This document shows, in pieces, positions 28,501 through 41,972 of a stretch of DNA of 64,000 nt. The notes under the pieces were generated by a model that searched no databases, was not told the origin of the DNA, and saw only the letters and a program-made list of their open reading frames with translations. How positions within the stretch are numbered: the stretch's first letter is position 1; every line of letters begins with the position of its first letter. The DNA comes from Henckelia pumila (Eukaryota; Streptophyta; Magnoliopsida; Lamiales; Gesneriaceae): assembly GCF_033568475.1 (NCBI RefSeq), contig NC_133121.1, positions 2,294,001 through 2,358,000 on the forward strand. The letters run 5' to 3'. Made by a program: the position numbers and the translations under genes.

Positions 28501-31500
28501 ATCCTCCATACTCTTGAAGTTTTTGGTGGTCGGTGTCCCTCTTTCGTCCTTATCCAGGTTAATTGATATTTTATAGATGTAATTTTGAATCTCTAACCTG
28601 AATGTGCAGGGACCTTGGATGAGCATATGCATCTACTTCTTCCAGCACTCATTCGAATTTTCAAAGTGGATGCATCCGTAGAGGTGCGGCGTTCTGCTAT
28701 CAGAACTCTCACTAGGTTGATTCCTCGTGTACAGGTTTGTTTCAGATTATCAGTCATCATTTCGTTTGTTTCCATTATATATATATACTTACATATATCA
28801 CCAATTACGTATCTCTGTACCTTTTGCATCACCAGGTTACGGGTCACATATCAGCTCTTGTGCATCACTTGAAGCTTGTCTTGGACGGGTTTGATATCTG
28901 TCTCTGTGTCTTATATTGTGGAGTATTTAACACTGACAGATCACAGATCACAGATATTTTAAATCCCCCGTTATTTATTTCTTGGTGATATATAAGTGCA
29001 TTTTCCAAAAGTATTGTTAATGTTCTTCATTTTTAAAATTTTATATATCCCTTTAAAAATGCAAAGATCGTGATAATGAAACATCGAATAGAAAATTTTT
29101 TCATGCTTTCTGTACTCAATCTCCCAGTTCGGTAGAGCGATGGTGCAGATTTAGATGATCATGGCGGCGTTTTTTCTAAATTTTGTTTTATATCATGGAT
29201 GCATGATCCTTATTTCTTTTGACAAAAAAAAGTATATTCTTCATAGTAAGCTCCTGGAAATTGTTAGAGAGAAAGGAATGACTGTTTAGAAACATTTGGC
29301 TGGGACCTTGGACGAAAAGTCTCTCTCAGTTTTACCTGTTTTCTTGTTTCTGTCTTGCTTTGAGCCGCCTTGCATTATACCAAACTATGTACTTAGTGAT
29401 AACAGTGTAATTCACTGTTTTTAAAAAATACCTTACAACAATCCTATCGCTACATTTTAATTGCATTGACAGCTACACAGGACATGGGAGCAATTGTTGC
29501 TTCCCGAAAATTTTCCACCAAATAATTGTTCCTAGTTGACGGTATGATATAAAACTCAAAATTTTGAACTCTGCCTTAGGTCAAACACTATTTTGATTGT
29601 TGTTATCACATATGCAGCCATATAAAACAGTTGGGCAATTGTTGCTTCAACACATGTGGTAGTTGTCTTGATGCTATTCTTCCCCTTCCCTGCTTACACA
29701 CTGGGCATCTTTTTGCAGTAAAAGTGATGAGCTTAGAAAAGATGCTGTTGACACACTTTGTTGCCTTGCACATGCTCTTGGGGAGGACTTCACAATTTTC
29801 ATTCCATCTATCCATAAGCTTTTACTGAAGCATCACCTGCGGGTATAGTTTTTGTCCGCTTATATTTTATCCAGTTTCTTATTCTAGTCGATCAAAACCT
29901 ATGACTTCCTTAAATTTGTAAGTTTTGAGTGTTTTTAGTACATATACTCATGCATATTATCTTTCAACTTTGAGCAGCACAAGGATTTTGAAGAAATTGA
30001 AGGCCGCCTGCAAAGAAGGGAGTTATTGATAATAGGAAGTAGTGCCACTCGGAGACAAAATTGCCAGCTTCCTGGGGAGGTCATCAGTGACCCTTTAAGT
30101 GATACAGAGAATGATCCCGAGGGTAGAATTGACCCTCACAAGCCCCATCAGGTGCATTTATTTAGTTTTGCTGTAAGCAGTTGTTTATCCAAAATTAAAT
30201 ATGACAAACATGGTTTGTATGTTTGGAATTAAATTTACTACAATTCTTTACTGTGTATAAGTAAATGTGAAGTAAAATCTTTTAAGCTTAGAACTACATT
30301 CCTTTTTTTTTTGTGGGTCGGAGCCATGTACATTGTAATGTTCATTTTGTAATTTTGGAGCTTAATATATTGTTGATATGTCTTGAGATTTAGGGGCTCC
30401 GTTTGCGGATATCTTGCCCGCTTTTTGTAATTATTACATGATTTTTTATAATAGATGATATAATCTCGTTTCCTATTAAAAAAAAACTTTCAACTAGCTT
30501 TATTTTTTTCGAATGCCATTAGCTATTTGGAGCATTGCCAAGCACTGCATGCATTGGCACTCTGCTTTCCCACTAAAATTTTGTGCTCAAGCACTCATCT
30601 TCAAGTTGTACTCACAATCATTTTGTATAACTGCGTAACTTGTGGGTATTTTGTAGACATTCTAGTCCTGAGATTCCCGTATATCATTTACATGAATGAG
30701 TGTGTTAGGGACTCAAATATAATTTTGGGCAAGCCATTTAATATATTGAGCCCAAACCTAAAGAAGGCCCAAGAGTCACAAAGCCTAGGAAGAATCTAGA
30801 GAGGAGAATGCAATAAATACGTGAAGAAGAGAATGGTGCTATTCATTTGGTCATTTTGTGTTCTAAAGTATCGAGACTTCGATTAGGGAAAAAAACTAGC
30901 ATTTAGCTTGGGTTGGGAGTTTGTATACAGAGTTCATCTCTGGGAAAGAATTTCTTGTTTTCTGTTTTGTTTAATCAATTTTTAATTCAAGTGCTTTTGA
31001 TTGTGTCTTGTCTCTAAATCCTTGCGGCCAAGTAACCAGCAGCCTAACAGAATTTTTATTGGAGATACTTCGTAAGCTTATTATCATGGAAATAAATCTA
31101 ATATTGTAAGTTTTCAGAATATGTAGTGCTTTTCTACCAATTTTAATTTCGTGATGAACATATATGGACTTGTGCAGTGGATGGATGAACTCTTATTCAC
31201 ACAATCTTAACTCTGATTGGATAAAAACCTCGAACGCATAATTTTTTAGGTGAAGTAAATGTTGAATGATGTCCCTTGTATGTTATTGGCGCTGGCAATG
31301 TTAGAAGAAGAGTCTTTAATCTATAGAAAGAGGAATTTGACATGTAAACATTTTGAGAGAAATGTGAAGAACTGATAAATTGAGTTTCTTATAAAATTTC
31401 ACAGATAAACGAAGTTCGATTACGTGCTGCTGGGGAAGCTTCTCAGCGAAGTACAAAAGAGGACTGGGCAGAGTGGATGAGGCATTTTAGCATTGAGCTA

Positions 31501-34500
31501 CTGAAGGAATCACCTTCTCCAGCTCTAAGAACATGTGCTAAACTTGCACAGCTGCAGGTATCTCTATAATTTATGCATCTTTATCTCCCCCAAACAATCC
31601 TTAGCCCTTCACGGATGAGAAAAAGTTGTGTCCTCTATTGAGATTTAGTACTATCTGTTTTTGCAGCCTTTTGTTGGGCGGGAGTTATTTGCAGCTGGTT
31701 TTGTCAGCTGCTGGTCACAAATGAATGAGACTATCCAAAGACAACTAGTACGCAGTTTGGAAATGGCGTTTTCATCTCCAAATATCCCTCCAGAAATTCT
31801 CGCTACACTTTTGAACTTGGTAAGTTGTTTTGGAGTTGGGAATGTAGATCTGAATTTGGCTGCACTCTTGCTGATAGAATCGACTTTATGTACCTTCTTT
31901 AAAGAGTGTAAAGAGTTATATTCTGCCTTTTTTGCTTCATTGAATTTATGATGAATGAAGTCGCTGTGTCCAAGTATAAAGAGTTATATTTTTCACATCT
32001 TGGAAAGAGTGACTTTCTGCATTTTATGATGAATAAAGTTGCTGTGTCCGAGTGTAAAGAGTTATATTTTTCACGCCTTGGAAAGAGTGACTTTCTAAGT
32101 CTTGGAATCAATGAGCAGAACAGAACATAATGGATCGCAAATATGATTTTTAGCTTCTAAATTTTTCAGGGAAAGTGGGGTCCTATTTTCAAATATGGGC
32201 CCATCACATTGTTTTCAAAAGAAAATGATCTCTATTTGACAAAAGCACATAATGCAACCTATTGCACAATGTTATTTTAACAAACAAAGGTTTTTCAAAT
32301 ATTGTTTTTTGTACAGGGTTATTTGCCCAAATAACCCGAAAGTGCAAGGTACTGGCAAGCTGTTTGGAGATTAAAATTTATCACGCTACCTTGAAAATTT
32401 CGCTGATCTGTCTGTGAAATTATTTGTTCAGGCTGAGTTTATGGAGCACGATGAAAGACATCCCCTTCCTATTGATATCCGCCTCCTTGGTGCTCTGGCA
32501 GAAAAGGTGAGTTTCTGTTTTTCTGTCAGACTGTTGGGTATCTTCCTGTATCATGCCTTAATTGTGTATCAACTTACTTTCTGTTTCAGTGCCGCGCATT
32601 TGCTAAGGCTCTGCACTATAAAGAGATGGAATTTGATGGTGCACGCACAAATAGGATGGATGCTAATCCTATTGCTGTAGTTGAAGCACTCATTCATATA
32701 AATAATCAATTACACCAGCATGAGGTTATAATTTAATTTTTCATACATGTCTGTAAATTTTTAATCATGTTACTGAGTTAGATTTTTCATATTTAGGCGG
32801 CAGTTGGAATATTGACTTATGCTCAGTTACACCTGGGTGTTCAATTGAAGGAGTCTTGGTATGTCTTATCATGAGCTCAAGTATTGCTTCTATTTACTCC
32901 CAGAGTCCACTGAACTCTTTTGACACTGAGATGTCGTATTATGAATCTGTATGAACGTGTTTTCTACATTTGGGAGTATTTGCAATTATAAATCTAATTA
33001 GCTGTGTTTTCCATTGGCTTATATAAACTCGTTTTTGTCAAGGTATGAGAAACTTCAGAGATGGGATGATGCTCTCAAAGCTTACACTGTCAAAGCCTCG
33101 CAAGCAGCAACTCCACATGTTGTTTTGGATGTAACACTAGGTGTGTACGTCATGACGGTAACATATGAACATAGCATAGGTCAATTATTGACATGCATTC
33201 TGACTGAGGATTAAATTTCTTTTGATTCACGTTGGATGACAAAGGTCAATTATTGACATGCATTCTAATTGAGGATGAACTTTATTTCTTCCATTTATCT
33301 CTGTCAGGGCGCATGAGATGCCTTGCTGCACTTGCTCGGTGGGAAGAGCTCAACAATCTTTGCAAGGAGTATTGGACTCCTGCTGAACCAGCTGCTCGAC
33401 TGGAAATGGCACCTATGGTTTATTTTTTGTCTTCATTGTATCCTATTTCATGGACACCACTTTTTTTTAAAATAATAATAATAATAATATTAGACCACGA
33501 TTCTACTGTATGGACATTTTCTTTTGAATAAGCGTCATCAGCCCAACTTTCAAACCAACCTTATTAAAATAGAAGCAGGCTGAATCCTGTACTCACATAA
33601 CGGATAGAACGATTTATTCCTTCTTATCAAAAAAAGAATGAGTTATTCCTGATTCCCGTTTCATTACATAACTGCTGCCAACCTTGTCCCTTTTGTAACA
33701 AATACCTGATTTATTTATCTAGGCTGCTAGTGCTGCCTGGAATATGGGTGAGTGGGATCAGATGGCAGAATATGTTTCTCGATTAGATGATGGGGATGAA
33801 ACAAAGCTTCGAGTTTTGGGAAATACTGCTGCCACAGGTGATGGGAGTAGCAATGGGGCGTTCTTCAGGGCTGTTCTATTAGTTCGTCGAGCAAAGGTAT
33901 CTTAATTTTTTGTATTATTTATTTTGTTTTTCCTTATCTGATATGGCTTTTGACCTCTCTTCAAATCTTTAGTACGATGAAGCACGTGAGTATGTTGAAA
34001 GAGCAAGGAAATGTTTGGCAACAGAAGTGTCTGCATTGGTAAGTTTCCAATTTATTTTATGGACCAGAAGAAGAAATATGTTCTGTTGTCATGAGGAATT
34101 CTAAAATTTGGATACTGACTTCTTTTTTCTGGTGACAATATGATTGGACTCCTTGCATGACTAACAGAGGTTGGGTTTGTTAACATCCATTATGTTTCTT
34201 TAATATTCTTTGTATTTCCGAGTACTTTTATTTAACTTATACTGCCCAAGGCTGGAGGGTAATTGCTGCATGACAAAACAAAATCTAACTGAGCTTAACC
34301 ATACACCTTTTGATGAATTTCGGAGCCATCTGTTGCCTAGACATTACTTTTATATGCGTCATTTTGAAATGCTTTCCTTTTATGGTAATCATAGCTTTCC
34401 TGAATGTGATGCGCATTGTTCTTCTCAAACCACTCTAATTGCATCAAGCATTCAATTTTAAAAAAATTAGAGCTTCTAAATTATTTTGTCTACTTATCTT

Positions 34501-37500
34501 TCTATGATCACATTCATCGCCATAAAATTGAATGTTTGATGCAATTAGAGTGGTTTGGCAAAGAAATCATTCATCTTTATAAAAGTCATTCATCTGCAAC
34601 AGTGTATTTATGCTAATTGCTACATTACTCGGCCTCCAGAATCCAATATTTTGGAAATATTAGTTTAACATGGCTTGGCTGCTAATCAACCTTTGAAGGC
34701 AGACATGGACTTGGGTTTTCTGAGGCTTAGTTTGGTGATGCTAGATTTGGGGCAGGTAGTGCTCACATGAGTGAGCTGTTTGCAACCTGATTTGATCACT
34801 TGAGTGAGAGCTGAATCGCAACTTAATCTTATCACAGGAGTGGGAGATGAATTGCAGCTTAATCTGAAAAACATGACAGAACCTGATTTAAGTCGGTGTT
34901 AGAGCTCTGAAGTGGAGGAAGCTGATTTTAGTGTTGACCCACGCGTCTTGTTCAGTACTCAATGGTCGTATATAAAGTTACTGGAGAATAATAATATAGG
35001 AATGTGATGGGCCCTGGACTTCGAAATTCTTTGCTAATTCCAAATGTTTTGTGACTATACCACAAGCATAATTTTTTAGCACAGAAATGCACAATAACAT
35101 TGAGAGATCTAAATGTGTAATTCCAGTAGCAGTATACTGTAGTATAGACTAGCGAATCCCAAATATCTGCAACCTTACCTTCTTTGGTGAGTTCCCTATG
35201 CTCCTATGTGAATGTTGTAGTTCCTGCATCACCTCGTGACTTTCTTATATATTTTCTTTATTTTACTGTTTGACCATCATGGATCAGATGACTAAATAGT
35301 AAAGACAGCTTTCCGCCACTATGCACATCAATTTTTTTGAAGCATTGGTCGAAAATGTCCCGAGATTGAATTGTTACTATCTATTTTATTTTATTTTTTT
35401 GTTGGAAAATGAGTTTTCTATTGTTCTTCCCTGACCATATTTATTTTTATGTCTGCAATTAATTTGTGGCTCTTACTGTGATTATACTCGCTGCTTTTTG
35501 GTGGAATTTGCAAAATTTTCTCTCATTGACCATTCAACAAGTGTGTGTTAGTTATAAATGGATTTGCTTTGCCTTGTAAATTATCCTCATCATTTAGGCA
35601 CTGTAAATGCTTTCTTCAAATTCCTTTTCTCTGGCCTTTAAGTTCCAGTAAGCTTGGGTATAAACTTCTTGACTTGTTTGCTGTTGGTGATGTGCCATCA
35701 TTATCATGTTAAGAAGTTGGTAGCCACGACACTAAATTTTATTGATTTTCAACTATATAAACTCCAAGCAGTACAAGAAATAGTTGACGATTTCTTCTTC
35801 CTAGGTTCTTGAAAGCTATGAACGAGCATATAGCAATATGGTTCGCATTCAGCAACTATCAGAACTAGAGGAGGTATATGCCATTATTCGATCTGAAATT
35901 TTTTTGATATCTAAGTTAAGTTTATTTAGTCAAAATATTTTACTGAGTGTTTCTGATGCCTTACAAAACAGGTAATTGATTACTGCACTCTTCCTGTGGG
36001 AAATACTGTTGCTGAGGGACGAAAGATGCTCATTCGTGACATGTGGAATGAACGCATAAAAGGCACGAAACGAAATGTTGAGGTATATGGTGGTGTTGAT
36101 CAGCTGGTTTCATTAGCAATCTATCAATTTGAAAAAAAATGTATGATATCAATTTGATAATAAAGATTCGTTGAGATATATTTCAAGAACATAATACCAA
36201 CTTTTGATTCAGGAACTTCCCTTTTTATGGCATGCTCGTGCATTATTTTTATTGTGGTTGGTTCCTGCTACCAAAAAATAAACATGTTAAAACTTTTGCT
36301 GCAGTGACAAAAAAAGGTGTTTTTTTTTCATATTGTTGGGTTCCTTAATGCACACTCTGATGAGGTGAATTACCCCCACCTTAATTTTTTATAATGTGTG
36401 AATATCACATGTGATTACGATTTTGCACTTCAGCTTATCTCTGTCTTCCTTCCAACACGCGATCTATTTTCTGTATTCTATCTTTGTGATGTTCAAACCT
36501 CATAATTTACAGGTCTGGCAAGCACTTTTGGCTGTTAGGTCTCTTGTTCTGCCTCCTATAGAAGACGCGGAGACATGGATTAAATTTGCCTCTCTCTGCC
36601 GCAAAAGTGGCAGAATCAGTCAAGCTAGATCAACTTTGACTAAGCTCTTACAGGTTTTTGACACGTGTCAAATGTCTAGTCACAGATCTTTTTTTCTTCT
36701 TAAAATGTCTATATGGTCAGTTTACTTGTACTTGTTACACGTAGTTTGATCCTGAAACAACTCCTGATACTGTGCGCTATCATGGGGATCCCCAAGTAAT
36801 TCTAGCTTATTTGAAATATCAATGGTCACTTGGAGAGGATCATAAGCGTAAGGAAGCCTTTGCTCGACTGAAGGTCTGTTGTAAAATCTGTTGTTTGTCA
36901 AAGACTCAAAATGGATTGCATCTGTAATGTTCAGTATTTTCTATGTTTATGACGAGCATAAAACTTATATATAGGATTTGGCAATGGACCTTTCAAGAAT
37001 GCCGGTGTTGCAACAAGCCTCGCAGTCCGGATTATCAACTAGTTCAAATATGCCTCTCGTTGCTCGTGTTTATCTCAAGTTAGGAACCTGGCAATGGGCA
37101 CTTTCCCCTGTACTGGATGACGATTCTATACAAGGTATTGAATTAAACACTCTCTCTGTTTCTCTCCCCCTCTCTTAGGTGCACTTGTAAGTGCACAACT
37201 CTACCACACCTTCATCAACTCCGAGGCTTGTAGCGGCCATTGATGTCACTATTTCCGACTAATGATTTGCTACATGATTCCAGAGATCCTTAGTGCATTC
37301 CGAAATGCTACTCACTGTGCAACAAAGTCGGCAAGAGCTTGGCATAAGTGGGCCCTTTTTAACACAGCAGTAATGTCCCACTACACTTTGAGAAGTTTTC
37401 CTAGTGTTGCTGCACAGTTTGTCGTCGCTGCGGTCACTGGATACTTTCACTCGATAGCTTGTGCAGCACATGCGAAAGGAGTGGATGACAGTTTACAGGT

Positions 37501-40500
37501 AACAATGCGGCAAATAGATACTCGTGCCTGTGTAAATGCTATGGCCTGCTTTTTCTGTAGAATCCCCTCTTTTTAAGTATTCATGCATGACTTAATTTTT
37601 TCCTGAGATCATGATGTGGATTCCTTGGCCGTAAGAAATCATGTCCTCAAAGATTCCGACTTTTATATTTTTCAGATTTCAGATGCCTCCTGCATTGTTT
37701 TTCCGAGGTTCTTCTCAATTGAGCAAATTTTTTGTTGCCTTGCTAATTTCATAGTTTTTGGCCATCGCTTTGCCTCATCATACTGCTTCAATTATCTTCG
37801 CTACTCTGATTTCACTGTATTTTTTGCTTTCACTTAGTTCGTTTATTTAAACGGTCCTTTGCTTTTGTGGTGCTTCTGGAGCTCAGGATATCCTACGGCT
37901 ACTGACTTTATGGTTCAACCATGGAGCTACATCAGAAGTTCAGATTGCACTGCAGAAAGGATTTTCACTTGTTAATATCAACACGTGGTTGGTTGTTTTA
38001 CCACAGATTATTGCCAGGATACATTCTAACAATCATGCAGTGAGAGAACTGATACAGTCACTATTAGTACGGATTGGTCATAGTCATCCACAGGTTTGCA
38101 TCTAAACACCCATGATTTCATGAGCTTTTTCGATTGATCATCCCTTTTTGTGATTTAAGTGAATTTTTTTTTTCCTACTGATACTGATCATTCATGTTCC
38201 AGTTTTCTTATTCCGTTGGTTTTCTTCTTGCTTGGTGTGCCTCGTTTAATTTCATTTTTTACCTGCATCATAACTTGATATATACATGCAGACTGTATAG
38301 TAATGTAATTGGATGACAGCATTGGTTTGTATGAGATCAATTTTTAATTTTAGCTACTCCCTTTAACGCTACTTTGTCATCAGGCTCATTATTTCATGTT
38401 TTTTCTATTTATATTGTGCAGGCTCTTATGTATCCTCTGCTTGTGGCATGTAAATCAGTTAGCAGTTTACGTAAAGCTGCTGCTCAAGAAGTGGTGGACA
38501 AAGTTAGACAGCATAGTGGTGTACTGGTGGATCAGGTGAAACTAGCAACGCCATGTGATTTTCTTGATACGACTTTTCTCATTTCTGACTTCTTTATTTG
38601 AATGTGAAGGCTCAACTTGTCTCCAAGGAGTTGATTCGAGTTGCAATACTTTGGCATGAAATGTGGCATGAAGCACTGGAAGAGGCTAGCCGCTTATATT
38701 TTGGTGAACATAACATTGAGGGAATGTTGAATGTGTTAGAGCCGATGCATGAGATGCTTGAGAAAGGGGTGATGAGGAATAATACCACCATAAAAGAGAA
38801 AGCCTTCATTCAGGTAAATTTTTCGTTCTACATCTGGTTAGATCTGTTTACTTGGTTACATTCAAAATGTTTACGCTATACTGCAACATTGCTCTAATGA
38901 CGGTGACTTGTGATTTTTCATCACATTTGTACGTGTGACTGAAAGAGGACTCCGGAAACAAAACAGAAAACTAATCATATTTTGGCCATGATGTCAATTG
39001 TTCTTTTTACTGGTACTTGGTTATAATTGGATTTTATTTTATGTTTCAGGCATATCATCATGAACTTTTGGAGGCCTATGATTGCTGCATGAAATATAGA
39101 AGAACCGGAAAAGATGCAGAACTGACTCAGGTATTAATTGAGGAAAAACATGATGGTCACTTCAACTTAACTCGCACTAAAAACAAAGTCAATGGCACTT
39201 TTTCCCAATTGTGTGTAGGGATGTAAACGAGCCGAGCTTTTTAATGTTCAAGCTTGGTTCATTTATAACCGAGCTGAGCCCGAGCTTATTTAACGAATAT
39301 ATTCATGGCTCACGAGCTTATTCGAGCTTTTATCGAGCCTAAACGAGCTTAATATATTTAAACTATAAATTTAAATATTCATTAAATTAATTAAAAACTA
39401 AATTATATATTTGAAAAAAATATAATATTATTATTAAAATTTGTAATTTTATTCTAATAAATTAATTTTTATAGATTTTTCAATATTTTTCATAAGTAAA
39501 GTGTAAATTTATAAATTAAATATCAATACTATTATTTTTTCGTCTAAGAGATGACTTACGAGCTTGTTAACGAGCCTGTTCACGAGCTAACGAGCCTGTT
39601 AACGAGCATGTTCACGAGCTAACGAGCCGAATATTTTAAAGTTCGAGCTTGGTTCGTTTGCCTTAACGAGCCTCGTTAAACGAGCTCGAACGAGCTTTTA
39701 ACGAACCGAGCTCCGAACAGCTCACGAACTGTTCGGCTCATTTACATCCCTAATTGTGTGTATGGAACTTCTACTATCATGTGACTTGAAGGCGTTTTTC
39801 ATATCTTTACTCCTCTATTCTATCAAGGACACAACATTAGAATTTTCACGTGCTTGCTCTCCATTTATTAAACGTTTGTGTATTGTTCAACTTGAATTTA
39901 TGCCGTGGAGCTCATGAAATTTGTCAACACACTTTATTTACTGCTCATTTACAACTGCTTATAAATCTTTAAATATCTCCCCCAGGCATGGGATCTCTAT
40001 TACCATGTGTTTAGGCGGATAGATAAGCAGCTTCAAACTCTTACTACCCTTGACTTGCAGGCAAGTAACAATTTTTCTTATTATTGTGGCGTAGTGTACT
40101 TCTGAAAAAGAAAAAATTTAGGGACTAATTTGTTTTCCTTTTCAAATCAGTCTGTGTCTCCAGAATTGCTGCAGTGCCGTAATTTGGAACTGGCCGTTCC
40201 AGGAACTTATATAGCTGGTATACTCTCGACTATTTCACTGAAGAAGAACTTGTGATATAAAATCAGCTTTACCAGAACAAAATCATCATTTTAGAAAAAT
40301 AGGAGACTCGAATGTCTGTTTTACTTTGACAAAGTTGTTTCCTTCCTCAGACTCACCAGTCGTGACAATAGCATCCTTTGCACCCCAGCTTGTTGTTATC
40401 ACTTCAAAACAGAGACCCCGTAAGTTGACAATTCATGGAAGCGATGGAGATGATTATACTTTCTTGCTGAAGGGACACGAAGATTTGCGCCAAGATGAAC

Positions 40501-41881
40501 GTGTCATGCAGGTCTTATTCCAACCTTAGTTCCACAGTTACACGCTGATGGCTCATCATATTATGAATATTTTCTGTTTCTTCAAAATAGAATATCAAGA
40601 TCCATTGCCCGCCATTAATTTCTCACAACTTATATGACTAGTACTTTTCTACCAGCTTTTCGGTTTAGTGAATACTTTGCTGGGGAATTCTAGAAAAACA
40701 GCAGAGAAGGATCTATCTATTCAAAGATATGCGGTCATTCCACTATCTCCAAACAGTGGTCTCATTGGATGGGTTCCAAACTGTGATACTCTGCACCAAC
40801 TAATTCGAGAATATAGAGATGCGAGAAAGGTGTGTTTCAATCCTTGCCACTTCGCCTCCTCCTCACTCATTTATATTGCTTGTATCTGTTGGTAGATGCA
40901 TTTCCTGATCGTTGTGGTTTCTTGTTCGTAATTTTGTAGATCACCTTGAACCAAGAGCACAAGTTGATGCTTAGTTTTGCACCGGACTATGATCATTTGC
41001 CGCTTATAGCAAAAGTGGAGGTTTTTGAGTATGCTCTACATAATACGGAAGGAGATGACCTTGCAAGGGTGAGCATAATTAAGAAATTAATGTCACCTCC
41101 CTTTTCAGATACATTCATGTGTGGGATATACACATATTCACTGGTTAATTAGTTTCTGAGTGCTGCTATAAATTCCTAATAGGTGCTGTGGTTAAAGAGT
41201 CGCACTTCAGAGGTTTGGTTGGTTAGGAGGACAAATTATACAAGGAGCTTGGCTGTCATGAGCATGGTAATGGTTTCTTGTCATGATTAACCTTGGATTG
41301 ATTTTTCTACTGGGGTACTGAACTGTTCATAATCCCTTGAACTGTTCTAGTATTTTGAACTAGGTTATTATCTGTAATTCTCTCTTAATGCTAACTATTA
41401 TCCATCTGGGATACTTCCCATTTGAAATATGAGTGTGGACACTTAACACCTTATATGCATGAAGGTTTTATGTCAGGCTTATTAAAACTGGACTATGATC
41501 TGTGGCACTTGTCTGGGGTTTGTCTATGATTTTAATCTAAAATAATAAATGGATAGCGATGACTTTTTTTCTGCAACTATTTATAAACTGATTTATGAGG
41601 TCTGAAATTGAATAATTCGTGAAGCCACAAAATGGAAAAATATTAGCTTTCACTATTTAATCATATTCTTGATTTCAGTTCTCTTTTTATTTCCCGTTTT
41701 TTAGCGTTACAAGTATTCAACTTAACAAGCGCCATGAGCTTGCACCTATTGAAATGATATCATTATGAAATGTCATCACTTGCTCCACCTTTTTCAGGTC
41801 GGTTACTTGCTTGGTTTGGGTGATCGACATCCAAGCAACCTCATGCTGCATCGTTATAGGTATTCAAATGAAAAGACACAG

Positions 41882-41912
<31 letters not shown>

Positions 41913-41917
41913 TATTA

Positions 41918-41972
<55 letters not shown>

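Noticed and set aside
29125-29235. A-box-like CAGTTCGGTAGAGCG followed later by an A-tract in TOR intron 24
   Set aside because: No B box and no target duplication, so a SINE cannot be supported.
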